A stretch of DNA of 64,000 nucleotides from an uncultured Woeseia sp. (GTDB lineage Bacteria > Pseudomonadota > Gammaproteobacteria > Steroidobacterales > Woeseiaceae). Both the position numbers and the translations under genes were made by a program. Below are positions 9,031-17,541 of the stretch, piece by piece (within the stretch, counting starts at the first letter, position 1; each line of letters starts with the position of its first letter). The DNA is taken from NCBI GenBank assembly GCA_913031125.1, contig CAJWFK010000002.1, positions 1 through 64,000 on the forward strand, given 5' to 3'. Under the pieces are notes generated by a model. The model had not been told where the DNA came from. It ran no database searches and was given only the letters and a program-made list of their open reading frames with translations.

Positions 9031-10273
9031 TAACTTTTGTCCTTGCTGGATATTGTCTAAGCGTGGGCATATCTTTATCACCTCTTCCAGAATTACCAAT
9101 AAGAATCCGTTTACCGGGGTTATCTTGCGCCCATTTTTTTGCATAGCCGTATGCATGTGCTGTCTCAAGCGCTGTCAGAATACCTTCAGTTTCACAAAGT
9201 TCTTCCAGTGCCTCTAAGGCCTCATTGTCATTAACAGCCACGTAAGTTACGCGCCCGATCGTCTGCAAAAAAGCATGTTCAGGACCAACACCTGAATAGT
9301 CGAGCCCCGCTGAAATGGAGTGGGTCTCCTGAACGTTACCGTCAGTGTCCTGAAGAATCATCGAATAGCTTCCTTGTAAAACACCCGGTGTGCCAGTCGC
9401 GAGTGTCGCAGCATTCTGTCCTAACTTATCCCCTGTACCACCGGCCTCGACACCGATTAACTCAATTTGCGTATCGCCTAATAGAGGATAGAAGAGACCA
9501 ATCGCATTCGATCCTCCACCAACACAGGCAAACGCAGCATGGGGTAAGCCACCCGCACTCTCCACCATCTGGGCTCTCGCTTCCTCCCCAATAACAGATT
9601 GGAGCTCTCGAACAAGATAAGGATAAGGGTGAGCGCCAACGGCAGAACCTAGTAAATAGTATATTCCAGCAGGATCGCTCACCCATTCCCTTAAAGCTTC
9701 ATCGATCGCTGCCCGCAGAGTTTTATCGCCCGTCTCAACCGGAAAAACTTCTGCTCCAAGCCTGTGCATACGATCCACATTGGGGGCCTGCCTTTCTATG
9801 TCTACTGCTCCCATATATACCCTGCATGGCAGATTGACACGGGCACACGCTGCAGCACTGGCCACACCATGTTGCCCAGCGCCAGTCTCCGCAATTATTC
9901 TTTTTGCGCCGAGCTGTTTAGCGAGTAAAGCCTGCCCGATAGCATTATTAATTTTATGGGCACCTGTATGGGCGAGGTCCTCCCGCTTGATCCAGACTTC
10001 TACTCCCCACTTTTCGGACAGTCGCGGCGCATGGGTTAAAGCCGTCGGTCGACCGACCCAAGTTCGTAATTCTGAACGGTATGCAGCCTGAAATGCTCCG
10101 CTATGCAAATGCTCAGCAATGCCTTTTTCCAAGCGCTGAAACGCAGGCATTAAAGTCTCAGGCACGTATTGACCACCAAAAGGCCCAAACCGGCCCCTTT
10201 CATCAGGAAGCTCCCCGGCGATGGACGCTGCCAAGAGCTTTTTAGCCTCTTCGGCATCTATTAACGCTTTCAT
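9017..10273 (-). CDS. trpB: Tryptophan synthase beta subunit
   Basis: PLP enzyme joining indole and serine into L-tryptophan. The 418-aa sequence has GRFGPFGGQYVPETL at its N terminus, the PLP lysine in HTGAHKINNA, the carboxylate loop ETGAGQHG, the cofactor phosphate loop CVGGGSNAIG and the C-terminal SGRGDKD. The ATG at 10273 has GAGGAAA about 8 nt upstream and lies 13 nt after trpF. Upstream in-frame codons give non-homologous sequence. This is a TrpB1-type partner for TrpA. Confidence 0.97.
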   Translation of the reverse strand: MKALIDAEEAKKLLAASIAGELPDERGRFGPFGGQYVPETLMPAFQRLEKGIAEHLHSGAFQAAYRSELRTWVGRPTALTHAPRLSEKWGVEVWIKREDLAHTGAHKINNAIGQALLAKQLGAKRIIAETGAGQHGVASAAACARVNLPCRVYMGAVDIERQAPNVDRMHRLGAEVFPVETGDKTLRAAIDEALREWVSDPAGIYYLLGSAVGAHPYPYLVRELQSVIGEEARAQMVESAGGLPHAAFACVGGGSNAIGLFYPLLGDTQIELIGVEAGGTGDKLGQNAATLATGTPGVLQGSYSMILQDTDGNVQETHSISAGLDYSGVGPEHAFLQTIGRVTYVAVNDNEALEALEELCETEGILTALETAHAYGYAKKWAQDNPGKRILIGNSGRGDKDMPTLRQYPARTKVNVAI

Positions 10274-10286
10274 AGTAATTTTTCCT

Positions 10287-10874
10287 CTACTGGACGGTCT
10301 TAACCTCAGAAATAAACGCCCTGATCTTTTTTGCGTCCTTAATACCCGGTCTTGATTCAACAGCGCTCGACACATCCACGCCAAAAGGGGAAACCAGTTG
10401 AATCGCTTCCCGCACATTAGTAGCCGAAAGCCCACCCGCAAGAATCATCTGGCCACGCTTCGCAAGCTCTCCAGCAATCTTCCAGTCGACAACCTTCCCC
10501 TGCCCGCTTGTCTTGCCTTCATACACAAATTTTTCTGGACAACATTCCAACACTGAACCTTCACGGAGTACAGGCCATTTTTCAATACCCGCTTTCACTT
10601 TAAGATATGAAAAATCCTCCATATCAGTCTGTAAGGCATCTGGCTGAAAACGTTTTTGTACACCTTCCCAGTGTGTTACTGACGGATGCAGCATGACCGC
10701 AACTTTTATTACATTGTTTGGCATGTCCGCCGCCAAGCGGACCGCTTTGTCCAACGTCAAGTTACGCGGGGAGTGTTCGTAGAAGACAAACCCAATGGCA
10801 TCTGCACCCGCTTGGATCGCTACATGTATGGACTCCGAATCGTTAATGCCACAAATTTTTATTATTGGCGTCAT
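10287..10874 (-). CDS. trpF: Phosphoribosylanthranilate isomerase
   Basis: Amadori rearrangement of phosphoribosylanthranilate to the ribulose form (CdRP). The 195-aa TIM-barrel protein has the catalytic Cys in IKICGI near the N terminus, the general-acid Asp in GVDVSSAVESRPGIKD and the phosphate-binding LAGGLSATNV. It is separate from trpC, unlike the enteric TrpCF fusion. Its ATG overlaps the trpC stop by 4 nt (ATGA). The sequence is somewhat divergent: the usual QLHG block around residue 82 reads LQTD. Confidence 0.94.
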   Translation of the reverse strand: MTPIIKICGINDSESIHVAIQAGADAIGFVFYEHSPRNLTLDKAVRLAADMPNNVIKVAVMLHPSVTHWEGVQKRFQPDALQTDMEDFSYLKVKAGIEKWPVLREGSVLECCPEKFVYEGKTSGQGKVVDWKIAGELAKRGQMILAGGLSATNVREAIQLVSPFGVDVSSAVESRPGIKDAKKIRAFISEVKTVQ

Positions 10875-11680
10875 GCGTTTCTGCCCGACGCCAACATATT
10901 TTGAATTAATAAATCTGGTCGCTCTGTACGCATCAGCGCAGTACCAACCAAAACCATTTGATAACCCCAGCGCACAGCTTGGCAAGCATCCTCCACTGTT
11001 TTCAGACCACTTTCGGCCACACCTGTTGTTCCTGCCGGGATAAGCGAATTTAGCCTGCCTAAGCGTGTCGAATCGACGGCAAGTGAGCGCAAATCGCGGG
11101 TATTTACGCCAACCAATAATTTATTTTGACGGGCCTGATCCAAGTATACTGGGCGCTCCAGAAGCCGTGCCGTTCGACCGAGATCATCCGAAGAAAATGA
11201 CTCAAGTAAGACAAAAAGCTTATGTTCAAATGCGCAATCAAGCAAGGCTGTTAACTGCTTTTGATCAAGCATAGCCACAATCAACAAAATACCGCTGGCG
11301 CCCGCGGCCTTAGCCTCCAGAATTTGCCCTATACTAACAAGAAAATCTTTGCGCATTACCGGTAACTCTCTATCGCCCACCGCATCCACTACCTCTGAGA
11401 GATGCGAAAGCTTGCCATCAAAGTAGTGTGGTTCAGTAAGTACAGAAATCGCGGCAGCTCCCCCCTCTGCATACAACGATGTCCGGTCGGCACGGCTCTC
11501 TTCGCCCAGTGTCAACTGCCCTTCAGCCGGTGAGCGACCTTTGATTTCAGCTATCAGGTCAAAGCCATTTAACTGAATAGGGTGAACCGGCCGGTCCAAA
11601 GCATCATCTGTATAAACACAATTCAATGCTTCAGCCCGCTCTTTACTCGACCTTGCCATTTTTTGAAGAAAGTCACTCAT
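10871..11680 (-). CDS. trpC: Indole-3-glycerol phosphate synthase
   Basis: Ring-closing decarboxylation of CdRP to indole-3-glycerol phosphate. The 269-aa TIM barrel has LIAEIKGRSPAEG (catalytic Glu/Lys region), LPVMRKDFL (catalytic Lys), LLVGVNTRDL, and AESGL for phosphate binding. The second Lys of the usual IKKASP motif is Gly here and Asn in INNRDL is Thr; both are tolerable variants rather than evidence of inactivation. It overlaps trpD by 1 nt (TGATG) and trpF by 4 nt. Confidence 0.95.
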   Translation of the reverse strand: MSDFLQKMARSSKERAEALNCVYTDDALDRPVHPIQLNGFDLIAEIKGRSPAEGQLTLGEESRADRTSLYAEGGAAAISVLTEPHYFDGKLSHLSEVVDAVGDRELPVMRKDFLVSIGQILEAKAAGASGILLIVAMLDQKQLTALLDCAFEHKLFVLLESFSSDDLGRTARLLERPVYLDQARQNKLLVGVNTRDLRSLAVDSTRLGRLNSLIPAGTTGVAESGLKTVEDACQAVRWGYQMVLVGTALMRTERPDLLIQNMLASGRNA

Positions 11681-12705
11681 CAGGTAGGGAAATGCTTCCT
11701 AAACCTATCTAGAAATACAGCAGCTTTACCGCTATCAATAGCCGAAGCACTTTGCTCTACACCATCCTTAGCATTTTCGGCAAGTCCTGCGACCTCAAGT
11801 ACAAGCGACGCACCCATCAATAAAGCATCCCTATGCGGCCCCACATCATCACCTGACATAACACGCATGAATTCCAACGCATTTTGTTTCGCATCGCTAC
11901 CTTGCAATTCTTCAGGTTGGCAACGCTGCACACCATAGTCCTCTGGCGTTCTATAGCTTTCGAGCACGGACCCTGGTGTAACGTCAAAATGCATAAATTC
12001 CCCGACCGGGGTTGCCTCATCCCAACCCGGTTCACCATGTATGACAAACGCATGCTCGATAGGCATTCCAGATAATGCATCGGCCATTAAACGAGCCACC
12101 GAAGGATTAAATGCCCCAACCACAAGACACCGAGGTGCAGCGGGGTTAGCAAGGGGCCCAAGAATATTGAACACGGTGCGCACACCGAGCGCTTTGCGCA
12201 CTGGCATAATTGCCTTCATCGCTGGATGATAAGCCGGAGCAAACAAGAACGTGAAGGAAAGCGCGTTAAGTGCCTGTACCGCTGCTGCTTCCTCAAGCGG
12301 CATTGGCATTCCAAGCTCCTCGAGCATATCCGCACTACCCGATTTAGAAGACACTGAACGATTGCCATGTTTGACGACAGTAGCTCCTGCAGCCGCAGCT
12401 AATAAGCCAGACCCTGTGGACAAGTTGAAGCTCCCAGAGCCATCACCTCCCGTCCCAACGGACTCAACCATTTTTGTTCCATCTGGAATAGCTGGCTTTA
12501 CCGCCAGCTCCTGCATTGCCGTAGCGAATCCACGAATTTCGTCAGCGGTCTCTCCTTTTGCACGAAGGCCGGCAAGCAAGGCTCCAGCCGCAGCAGGGTC
12601 GATATCTCCACTCGCCAAATTCCGCATAAGATCGGAAGACTCAGACTCACTTAAATCATTTCCACTCAGCAACCGATCCAGTAAAGCAGCGTATTTATTA
12701 GTCAT
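11680..12705 (-). CDS. trpD: Anthranilate phosphoribosyltransferase
   Basis: Transfers phosphoribose from PRPP to anthranilate. The 341-aa sequence shows the family signatures GTGGDGSGSFNLSTG (PRPP loop), KHGNRSVSSKSGSADMLEELG and NILGPLANPA. It is a stand-alone enzyme, not fused to TrpG as in enteric bacteria. Its ATG overlaps the trpG stop by 4 nt. Confidence 0.96.
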   Translation of the reverse strand: MTNKYAALLDRLLSGNDLSESESSDLMRNLASGDIDPAAAGALLAGLRAKGETADEIRGFATAMQELAVKPAIPDGTKMVESVGTGGDGSGSFNLSTGSGLLAAAAGATVVKHGNRSVSSKSGSADMLEELGMPMPLEEAAAVQALNALSFTFLFAPAYHPAMKAIMPVRKALGVRTVFNILGPLANPAAPRCLVVGAFNPSVARLMADALSGMPIEHAFVIHGEPGWDEATPVGEFMHFDVTPGSVLESYRTPEDYGVQRCQPEELQGSDAKQNALEFMRVMSGDDVGPHRDALLMGASLVLEVAGLAENAKDGVEQSASAIDSGKAAVFLDRFRKHFPT

Positions 12706-13289
12706 TTGAAATCCTGCTCTGTGAAGTTTTTTATTAACCTATCCCCGACTGGTGTAAGAATTGACTCTGGATGAAACTGCACTCCCATTAGGGGCAATGT
12801 CTTATGCTTAACACCCATTATCTCACGGCGATCAGTTCTAGCACTAATAACAAGTTCTGATGGGAAACTCCCACGATCCGCACAAAGAGAATGATAGCGT
12901 CCGGCTTCGAATCCTTGAGGAACCCGGGAATACAAAAGGCTATTGTCGTGATAGACCAACGACATCTTTCCATGCATGAGCCTTGAGGCTCGCACGATGC
13001 TACCACCATAATATTGGACTAAACATTGGTGGCCTAGGCAGACTCCGAGAATAGGAATTTTTCCAGCGAATCTACCGATCATTTGCAAAGACGCACCAGC
13101 ATTATCAGGCCTTCCCGGGCCTGGCGAAATCACTAAGTGTGTTGGTTTAAGATTCTCTGCTTCTTGCAGTGAAATGGCATCGTTTCGGTAAACCAAAACT
13201 TCCGCCCCAAGAGCCATGAAAGCCTGCACCAAGTTGTAGGTAAAGGAATCATAATTATCTATTAAGAGAATACGAACACCAGCGCTCAT
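12702..13289 (-). CDS. trpG: Anthranilate synthase component II (glutamine amidotransferase)
   Basis: Supplies ammonia from glutamine to TrpE. The 195-aa class I amidotransferase has LLIDNYDSFTYNL at its N terminus, the oxyanion segment SPGPGRPDNAG, the nucleophilic Cys in LGVCLGHQ and the His-Glu pair in VQFHPES. It could also serve aminodeoxychorismate synthase (PabA-like), but its place between trpE and trpD with 4-nt overlaps on both sides assigns it mainly to tryptophan. Confidence 0.95.
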   Translation of the reverse strand: MSAGVRILLIDNYDSFTYNLVQAFMALGAEVLVYRNDAISLQEAENLKPTHLVISPGPGRPDNAGASLQMIGRFAGKIPILGVCLGHQCLVQYYGGSIVRASRLMHGKMSLVYHDNSLLYSRVPQGFEAGRYHSLCADRGSFPSELVISARTDRREIMGVKHKTLPLMGVQFHPESILTPVGDRLIKNFTEQDFK

Positions 13290-14671
13290 AAGCCTTCCCC
13301 GGCAATCTCTAGCGCCCGTTTTAAAATAGCACTTTTCGCAAGCACTTCTTGATATTCCCTCTTTGGGCTGCTTTCAGCGACAATTCCGGCACCGGCTTGG
13401 AAACTGTAGTTCTCCCCGTGGAATACAATACTCCGAATCGTTATTGCTTGATCCATGTCACCACTACCACCGAAGTAGCCAGCGGTCCCAGCATAGAGCC
13501 CCCGACCGGTAACTTCCATGTCTTCAATTATCTGCATGGCACGAACCTTGGGTGCACCGACTAGTGTCCCAGCCGGGAAGGTAGCCGCAAATAAATCACA
13601 AGCATCGTATGCAAAGTCCAGTTTCCCCTGTACCCCACTCACGATATGCATTATATGACTATAGCGCTCTATTATCCGATAGGGGTCCACCCGCACACTG
13701 CCAGGTACAGCTACCCTGCCAAGATCATTACGTGCCAAATCGACCAGCATTACATGCTCGGATATCTCCTTCGGATCGGACAAAAGGTCAATCTCATTTT
13801 TTTCATCGTCTTTGGCCGTTGCGCCACGTGGTGCAGTGCCTGCAATTGGCCGGAGGGACGCTTCACGTCCATGCAGGCGCACAAGCGCTTCTGGCGACGA
13901 GCCCGCAATTTTCACATCATCAAAGTCGAAAAAAAACATATACGGAGAAGGGTTTAACAATCGAAGTGCACGATACACTTCGAATGGAGATAATTGGCTG
14001 ACTCCCTCAAACAGGACAGAAATCACTATTTGGTATATATCCCCCGCCTTAATAAACTCCTTACAAGCCCTCACCCTGTCCGCATAATCCTCTGCTGTCA
14101 TATTGGGTACAGGATCAACTACCGAACTTGTCCTACTATCCGTTAGAATCCCTCCACGAAGGAGGCTAATAACTTCTTTTCGCAGACTCCTACGTTCAGC
14201 CTCAGAACCACTATGAAATAGGGCAACTCGGCGCGTGAGGTGATCAAATACAAGGGTAGATGATGTAGCACAATAAGCCGCCATAGGAATACCCGACTGC
14301 TGAATAGTCTTTTGCGGCAACTTCTCAAATAAGCGAACGACATCGTAACCGGACACGCCGACCAAACCCCCAGAAAATGGCAATCCCTCAAAAGGCGGCA
14401 TCTGTACCGGCGCATCTTTAATGGCAGCCCTCAAACTAGCAAGATAGACATCCCTCCTAATAGGAGCTGGCACAAAGGCATCACCTACAACAAGCCCCTT
14501 TTCATCGAATCGCAGATCAAGTGAATCACCAAAACCCAGAAATGAATAACGCGCAAGGCGCTCACCGCCCTCCACGCTCTCCAGAAGAAAACGAGGATTC
14601 AGCGCCTTAAGCTTGCGGTACGCCGATACCGGTGTGTCGAGGTCCGCTGCAATATCAAATGGTGGTTTCAT
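13286..14671 (-). CDS. trpE: Anthranilate synthase component I
   Basis: Converts chorismate and ammonia to anthranilate, the committed step of tryptophan synthesis. The 461-aa sequence has the feedback tryptophan site LLES (29-32) followed by GGERLARYSFLG, then chorismate-binding blocks: IAGSSPEALVR, RPIAGTAPRG, DLARNDLGRV, FPAGTLVGAPKVRAM and the C-terminal FQAGAGIVAES. The retained LLES site implies allosteric inhibition by tryptophan on top of attenuation by trpL. First structural gene of the operon. Confidence 0.97.
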   Translation of the reverse strand: MKPPFDIAADLDTPVSAYRKLKALNPRFLLESVEGGERLARYSFLGFGDSLDLRFDEKGLVVGDAFVPAPIRRDVYLASLRAAIKDAPVQMPPFEGLPFSGGLVGVSGYDVVRLFEKLPQKTIQQSGIPMAAYCATSSTLVFDHLTRRVALFHSGSEAERRSLRKEVISLLRGGILTDSRTSSVVDPVPNMTAEDYADRVRACKEFIKAGDIYQIVISVLFEGVSQLSPFEVYRALRLLNPSPYMFFFDFDDVKIAGSSPEALVRLHGREASLRPIAGTAPRGATAKDDEKNEIDLLSDPKEISEHVMLVDLARNDLGRVAVPGSVRVDPYRIIERYSHIMHIVSGVQGKLDFAYDACDLFAATFPAGTLVGAPKVRAMQIIEDMEVTGRGLYAGTAGYFGGSGDMDQAITIRSIVFHGENYSFQAGAGIVAESSPKREYQEVLAKSAILKRALEIAGEGL

Positions 14672-14681
14672 AATTCAGCAT

Positions 14682-14717
14682 AAAAAAACCCGCCTGCACA
14701 TTCAGTGGAGACGGGTT
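14682..14717 (-). terminator. trp attenuator terminator (3:4 hairpin)
   Basis: On the minus strand AACCCGTCT (14709-14717) pairs with AGGCGGGTT (14687-14695) as a 9-bp stem with one G-T pair, followed by seven T residues (14682-14688). It lies 11 nt upstream of trpE and 30 nt past the trpL stop, as expected of an intrinsic attenuator rather than an ordinary operon end. Confidence 0.88.
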
Positions 14718-14779
14718 GTGTTTTTCTTATATTTCAGATACTCGCGATTAGGACAACCCCTCCTTTTCGGGGCGCCACC
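14713..14779 (-). promoter_or_regulatory. trp antiterminator and pause segments (regions 1-3)
   Basis: In minus-strand order, CCCC just after the tandem Trp codons (14773-14776) can pair with GGGG at the end of the leader ORF. Region 2, GGGTTGT (14753-14759), is perfectly complementary to region 3, ACAACCC (14713-14719). Region 3 also supplies the first arm of the terminator, so the 2:3 and 3:4 structures exclude each other. Ribosome stalling at the Trp codons would cover region 1, free region 2 and prevent termination. Confidence 0.8.
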
Positions 14780-14810
14780 AATTAACTCTTTTTAGAGTGT
14801 CCATGTTCAT
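14748..14810 (-). CDS. trpL: trp operon leader peptide
   Basis: A 20-codon ORF on the minus strand encoding MNMDTLKRVNWWRPEKEGLS, with two consecutive Trp codons at positions 11-12. It precedes mutually exclusive hairpins and an intrinsic terminator upstream of trpE, so it is the sensor of charged tRNA-Trp. There is no good Shine-Dalgarno before the ATG; the best promoter places the transcription start at or next to the A of this ATG, so the mRNA may be leaderless. An in-frame second ATG lies two codons later. Confidence 0.88.
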   Translation of the reverse strand: MNMDTLKRVNWWRPEKEGLS

Positions 14811-14817
14811 AAAAGAG

Positions 14818-14846
14818 AGTATCCCTGTGGAGAGGGGTTTGGTCAA
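14818..14846 (-). promoter_or_regulatory. Candidate trp operon promoter
   Basis: On the minus strand -35 TTGACC (14841-14846, 5/6) and -10 GATACT (14818-14823, 4/6) are spaced by exactly 17 nt. The -35 overlaps the stop codon of the upstream SLC13 gene. The initiation point 6-9 nt past the -10 falls at 14809-14812, that is on the trpL start codon. A weaker alternative is a TATGAT hexamer at 14850-14855 lacking a clear -35. Confidence 0.55.
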
Positions 14847-16681
14847 GAAAGATCATACATTTGCGGGAGCAGCATGGAGAAACCAAGCCACATCAATATC
14901 GTCAGCGGGATTCCAACTCGCAGGAAATCGGAAAACTTGTAACCCCCGGCGCTCAGGATCAAAAGATTTGTCTTATATCCGTACGGTGTAGCAAAACTCA
15001 TATTTGCACCGAATAAAACCCCTAAAACAAATGGCACTGGATCTACTCCAAGTTCCGATGCAATCGCGACCGCAATAGGTGTTCCAATGACAGCCGCCGC
15101 ATTGTTGGATACTAAGTTAGTAAGTATCGCCATAATCAACATCAACGCGCTTAGTATCACGGGCACAGGAAAATCAGACACAACACCAACGAATTCCATT
15201 GCAAGGTAGTTTGCCATTCCAGTTCCCATCAAAGCCTTACCTAAAGCAAGGCTAGTAACGATTATCATAATGACTTGGGTCGACATTGAACCTGCCGCAT
15301 CGCGCCACGTCAGACAATTGAGCGCAATCATCAAACCAACCCCAATTACAGCGCTAACAGCGATTGGCATCACCCCGAAAGCTGCGGCCAAAACTACAAA
15401 GGCCATCACACCAAGTGCACGTTTAGCACGATGTGTATCTGGAAGATCCGTCGTCCCATCAAGCACCAGCATTTTGCCACTAGCCTTTAGCACATCAATT
15501 GCCTCTCGACTTCCTTGCACAAGGAGCACATCACCTGCTCTAAGTCTGACCCTGCTCAAGTCGCCACTAACCTCTGCGTTCGGTGCCCTGGCACTATGAA
15601 TAGCCAAGGGTAATAAACCATAGTTGGAGCTAAAATTAACCATTCCAAGCGTACGCATATGTAATGGGGAACCGCGGGTCACGACTACTTCTGCCAACTG
15701 TTCGCCTTCCGCGCGAAACGGCGTTTCTTCATTAATAGGATGCTCATTGTCCGAAATATTATAGAGAGTTGCCCCTAGCAGGCTTTCGAAGTGTTTGAGA
15801 TTCTCGGGTGTATCCGACACGAATAGTCGATCCCCGGCCAGCAAAGTGACTGACGGTAGCTTTGCCAAAAACAAAGCGTCACTCCGCTGTATTTTCTCAA
15901 CACGCATTCGTCCATTTGTTCGGTCAAGCACTTCAGCCAATGTTTTCCCGACTGCAAATGAATCTTCCTTAACCAACAATTGGCTACTAAATACACGCGG
16001 CGTTGTATCGTCCAGCAAAGGAGCACGATCAGGTAATAATCTAGGCGCAACGAGCCATAGAAAAATGATCGCAACACTTCCAACAATCATCGCCGGCAAA
16101 AAGAATTCGAACATGCCAAACTCTTTCAATCCCATCTCATTTGAAATTCCGACAACGAGTAAATTGGTAGAGGTTCCTATAGTAGTTGACATGCCGCCAA
16201 TTATTGTCGCAAGACCCATAGGAAGCATTACATCAGTCACCGGAACCTTGTCCCTCATCGATATGCCTACCAAAATCGGCAATAGCAAGACAACAATAGG
16301 CGTGTTATTCATGAACGCACTTAACAAGCCTGCCCCGATTAGCGTCACCAATGTGGCAAGCATTGGCCGAGCAGAATATGCACGGCTAACGACTATCGCG
16401 AGCGGTTGCAGTGCACCGGTTGTTTCCAGTGCCCTGCCAACCATCATGAGCGCACAAATGGTTATAAGTGCCTGATTACCAAAGCCCGCAAAGAAATCAG
16501 CAGCACCGAGGGATTGACCATAGCCGGTATAAGGGAATAACTGAAACCCCGCAATCAAAGCAATCAGAATAGCTAAGCTTGAAGTTTCGAGCGGTATGTG
16601 ATCACGCGTAAAAAGAAACAACGCTATCGCGGTTAGCAATAGAACAGCAATTCCATGCGCATCTGGTGTAACTGCTTGCAA
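14843..16681 (-). CDS. SLC13-family permease with central RCK_C (TrkA-C) domains
   Basis: A 612-aa inner-membrane transporter of the DASS/SLC13 ion-transporter superfamily. About residues 8-220 form the first membrane half with the hairpin motif MNNTPIVVLLLP. About 225-400 is a soluble insert with two TrkA-C-like domains. About 410-610 is the second membrane half with LVSNNAAAVIGTPIAVA. The substrate cannot be read from sequence; relatives are annotated for dicarboxylates, sulfate or cations. The start is TTG at 16681, supported by GGGAGG about 9 nt upstream. It lies just upstream of trpL on the same strand and read-through into the trp leader is possible. Confidence 0.86.
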   Translation of the reverse strand: MQAVTPDAHGIAVLLLTAIALFLFTRDHIPLETSSLAILIALIAGFQLFPYTGYGQSLGAADFFAGFGNQALITICALMMVGRALETTGALQPLAIVVSRAYSARPMLATLVTLIGAGLLSAFMNNTPIVVLLLPILVGISMRDKVPVTDVMLPMGLATIIGGMSTTIGTSTNLLVVGISNEMGLKEFGMFEFFLPAMIVGSVAIIFLWLVAPRLLPDRAPLLDDTTPRVFSSQLLVKEDSFAVGKTLAEVLDRTNGRMRVEKIQRSDALFLAKLPSVTLLAGDRLFVSDTPENLKHFESLLGATLYNISDNEHPINEETPFRAEGEQLAEVVVTRGSPLHMRTLGMVNFSSNYGLLPLAIHSARAPNAEVSGDLSRVRLRAGDVLLVQGSREAIDVLKASGKMLVLDGTTDLPDTHRAKRALGVMAFVVLAAAFGVMPIAVSAVIGVGLMIALNCLTWRDAAGSMSTQVIMIIVTSLALGKALMGTGMANYLAMEFVGVVSDFPVPVILSALMLIMAILTNLVSNNAAAVIGTPIAVAIASELGVDPVPFVLGVLFGANMSFATPYGYKTNLLILSAGGYKFSDFLRVGIPLTILMWLGFSMLLPQMYDLS

Positions 16682-17053
16682 AAGACTATGCCTCCCGCGT
16701 TAAACTGTTAGTATCGCTGGCCAAATACTAATCGAACCATTAAGTATACAAACCGTATATCAGTTAATACCCCGGCTGCAATCCAATCCGCGTTTTTTGC
16801 CGGAATTGTAAACTACTAAATGCGTGTTTAAGCAAAGCTACCTAATATTCTTTTCCAATTTGAGCTCAATACTCTTCAATCTACCGACAGCATGGTGCAG
16901 TTACATAAAAAGTTTACCGTATTGCATTCACCCTACAACCCAGGGTGCGGTAAACTAAAATGAAAATTCTCCAGATCATAACCAGGTTTCAAAAATCTGC
17001 TCACGCCTAATTAGCTTTGCACAATAAAACGGTCCCGCATACTAGGAGGAAAC
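16682..17053. other. Intergenic, divergent SLC13 / yajQ, with hairpin
   Basis: A 372-nt gap between divergent genes. It holds the promoters for both sides, a strong nested inverted repeat at 16911-16956 (listed separately) and the yajQ ribosome-binding site AGGAGGA near 17044. I found no protein-coding potential and no tRNA. Confidence 0.6.
16906..16956 (-). terminator. Nested hairpin with minus-strand T tract
   Basis: AGTTTACCG (16911-16919) pairs perfectly with CGGTAAACT (16948-16956), and CACCCT (16929-16934) pairs with AGGGTG (16942-16947), giving a 15-bp stem interrupted by one 9-nt bulge with a 7-nt loop. Read on the minus strand the stem is followed by TTTTT (16906-16912 region), the form of an intrinsic terminator, but no annotated gene is transcribed into it from that side. 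On the plus strand it would instead be a structure about 100 nt upstream of yajQ. Confidence 0.55.
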
Positions 17054-17536
17054 ATGCCATCATTTGACGTAGTGAGTGATTTTGACACCCACGAAGCAAC
17101 TAACGCAGTAGATCAAGCGAACCGCGAGGTCACTACACGCTTTGATTTTAAGGGAACGGGATCCATTTACGAACTTGATGGAGCCCAAATTTTGCTATCA
17201 ACACAGTCTGATTTTCAACTAAAACAAATGATGGATATTCTTAAGCAAAAAATATCTAAACGCGGTATAGACATTGGTTGTCTAGAAGCAGAAAACCCCG
17301 AAATAACTGGCGCTGTCGCTCGGCAAAACATAATTATGCGTAAAGGCATTGATATCGTACTCGCGAAAACCTTGGTCAAAACTATCAAAAGTACTAAGCT
17401 AAAAGTCCAAGTATCTATACAGGGCGATAAGCTTCGTGTTTCTGGAAAGAAACGTGACGACTTACAAGCCGTCATTTCACTACTAAAAAAAACAGATTGT
17501 GGACTTCCACTGCAATATGAGAACTTCCGAGACTAA
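17054..17536 (+). CDS. yajQ: YajQ-family cyclic-di-GMP/nucleotide-binding protein
   Basis: A 160-aa cytoplasmic protein of the YajQ (DUF520) family, characterised in Xanthomonas as a c-di-GMP receptor that acts with a transcription factor. Family blocks seen: MPSFDVVSDFD, ATNAVDQANREVTTRFDFKG, the middle RQNIIMRKGID and C-terminal KVQVSIQGDKLRVSGKKRDDLQ. A strong AGGAGGA precedes the ATG. It is followed by ppc after only 5 nt, so the two are probably cotranscribed. Confidence 0.95.
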   Translation: MPSFDVVSDFDTHEATNAVDQANREVTTRFDFKGTGSIYELDGAQILLSTQSDFQLKQMMDILKQKISKRGIDIGCLEAENPEITGAVARQNIIMRKGIDIVLAKTLVKTIKSTKLKVQVSIQGDKLRVSGKKRDDLQAVISLLKKTDCGLPLQYENFRD

Positions 17537-17541
17537 AATTT

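Noticed and set aside
12251-12709. Open frame of 152 codons on the plus strand antisense to trpD
   Set aside because: Low-complexity Ser/Ala/Pro translation typical of antisense frames in a coding region; trpD itself is unambiguous.
15795-16475. Open frame of 226 codons on the plus strand antisense to the SLC13 permease
   Set aside because: It has Ser/Thr/Pro-rich shadow composition, no ribosome-binding site or family motif, and lies wholly inside a well-supported gene on the other strand.
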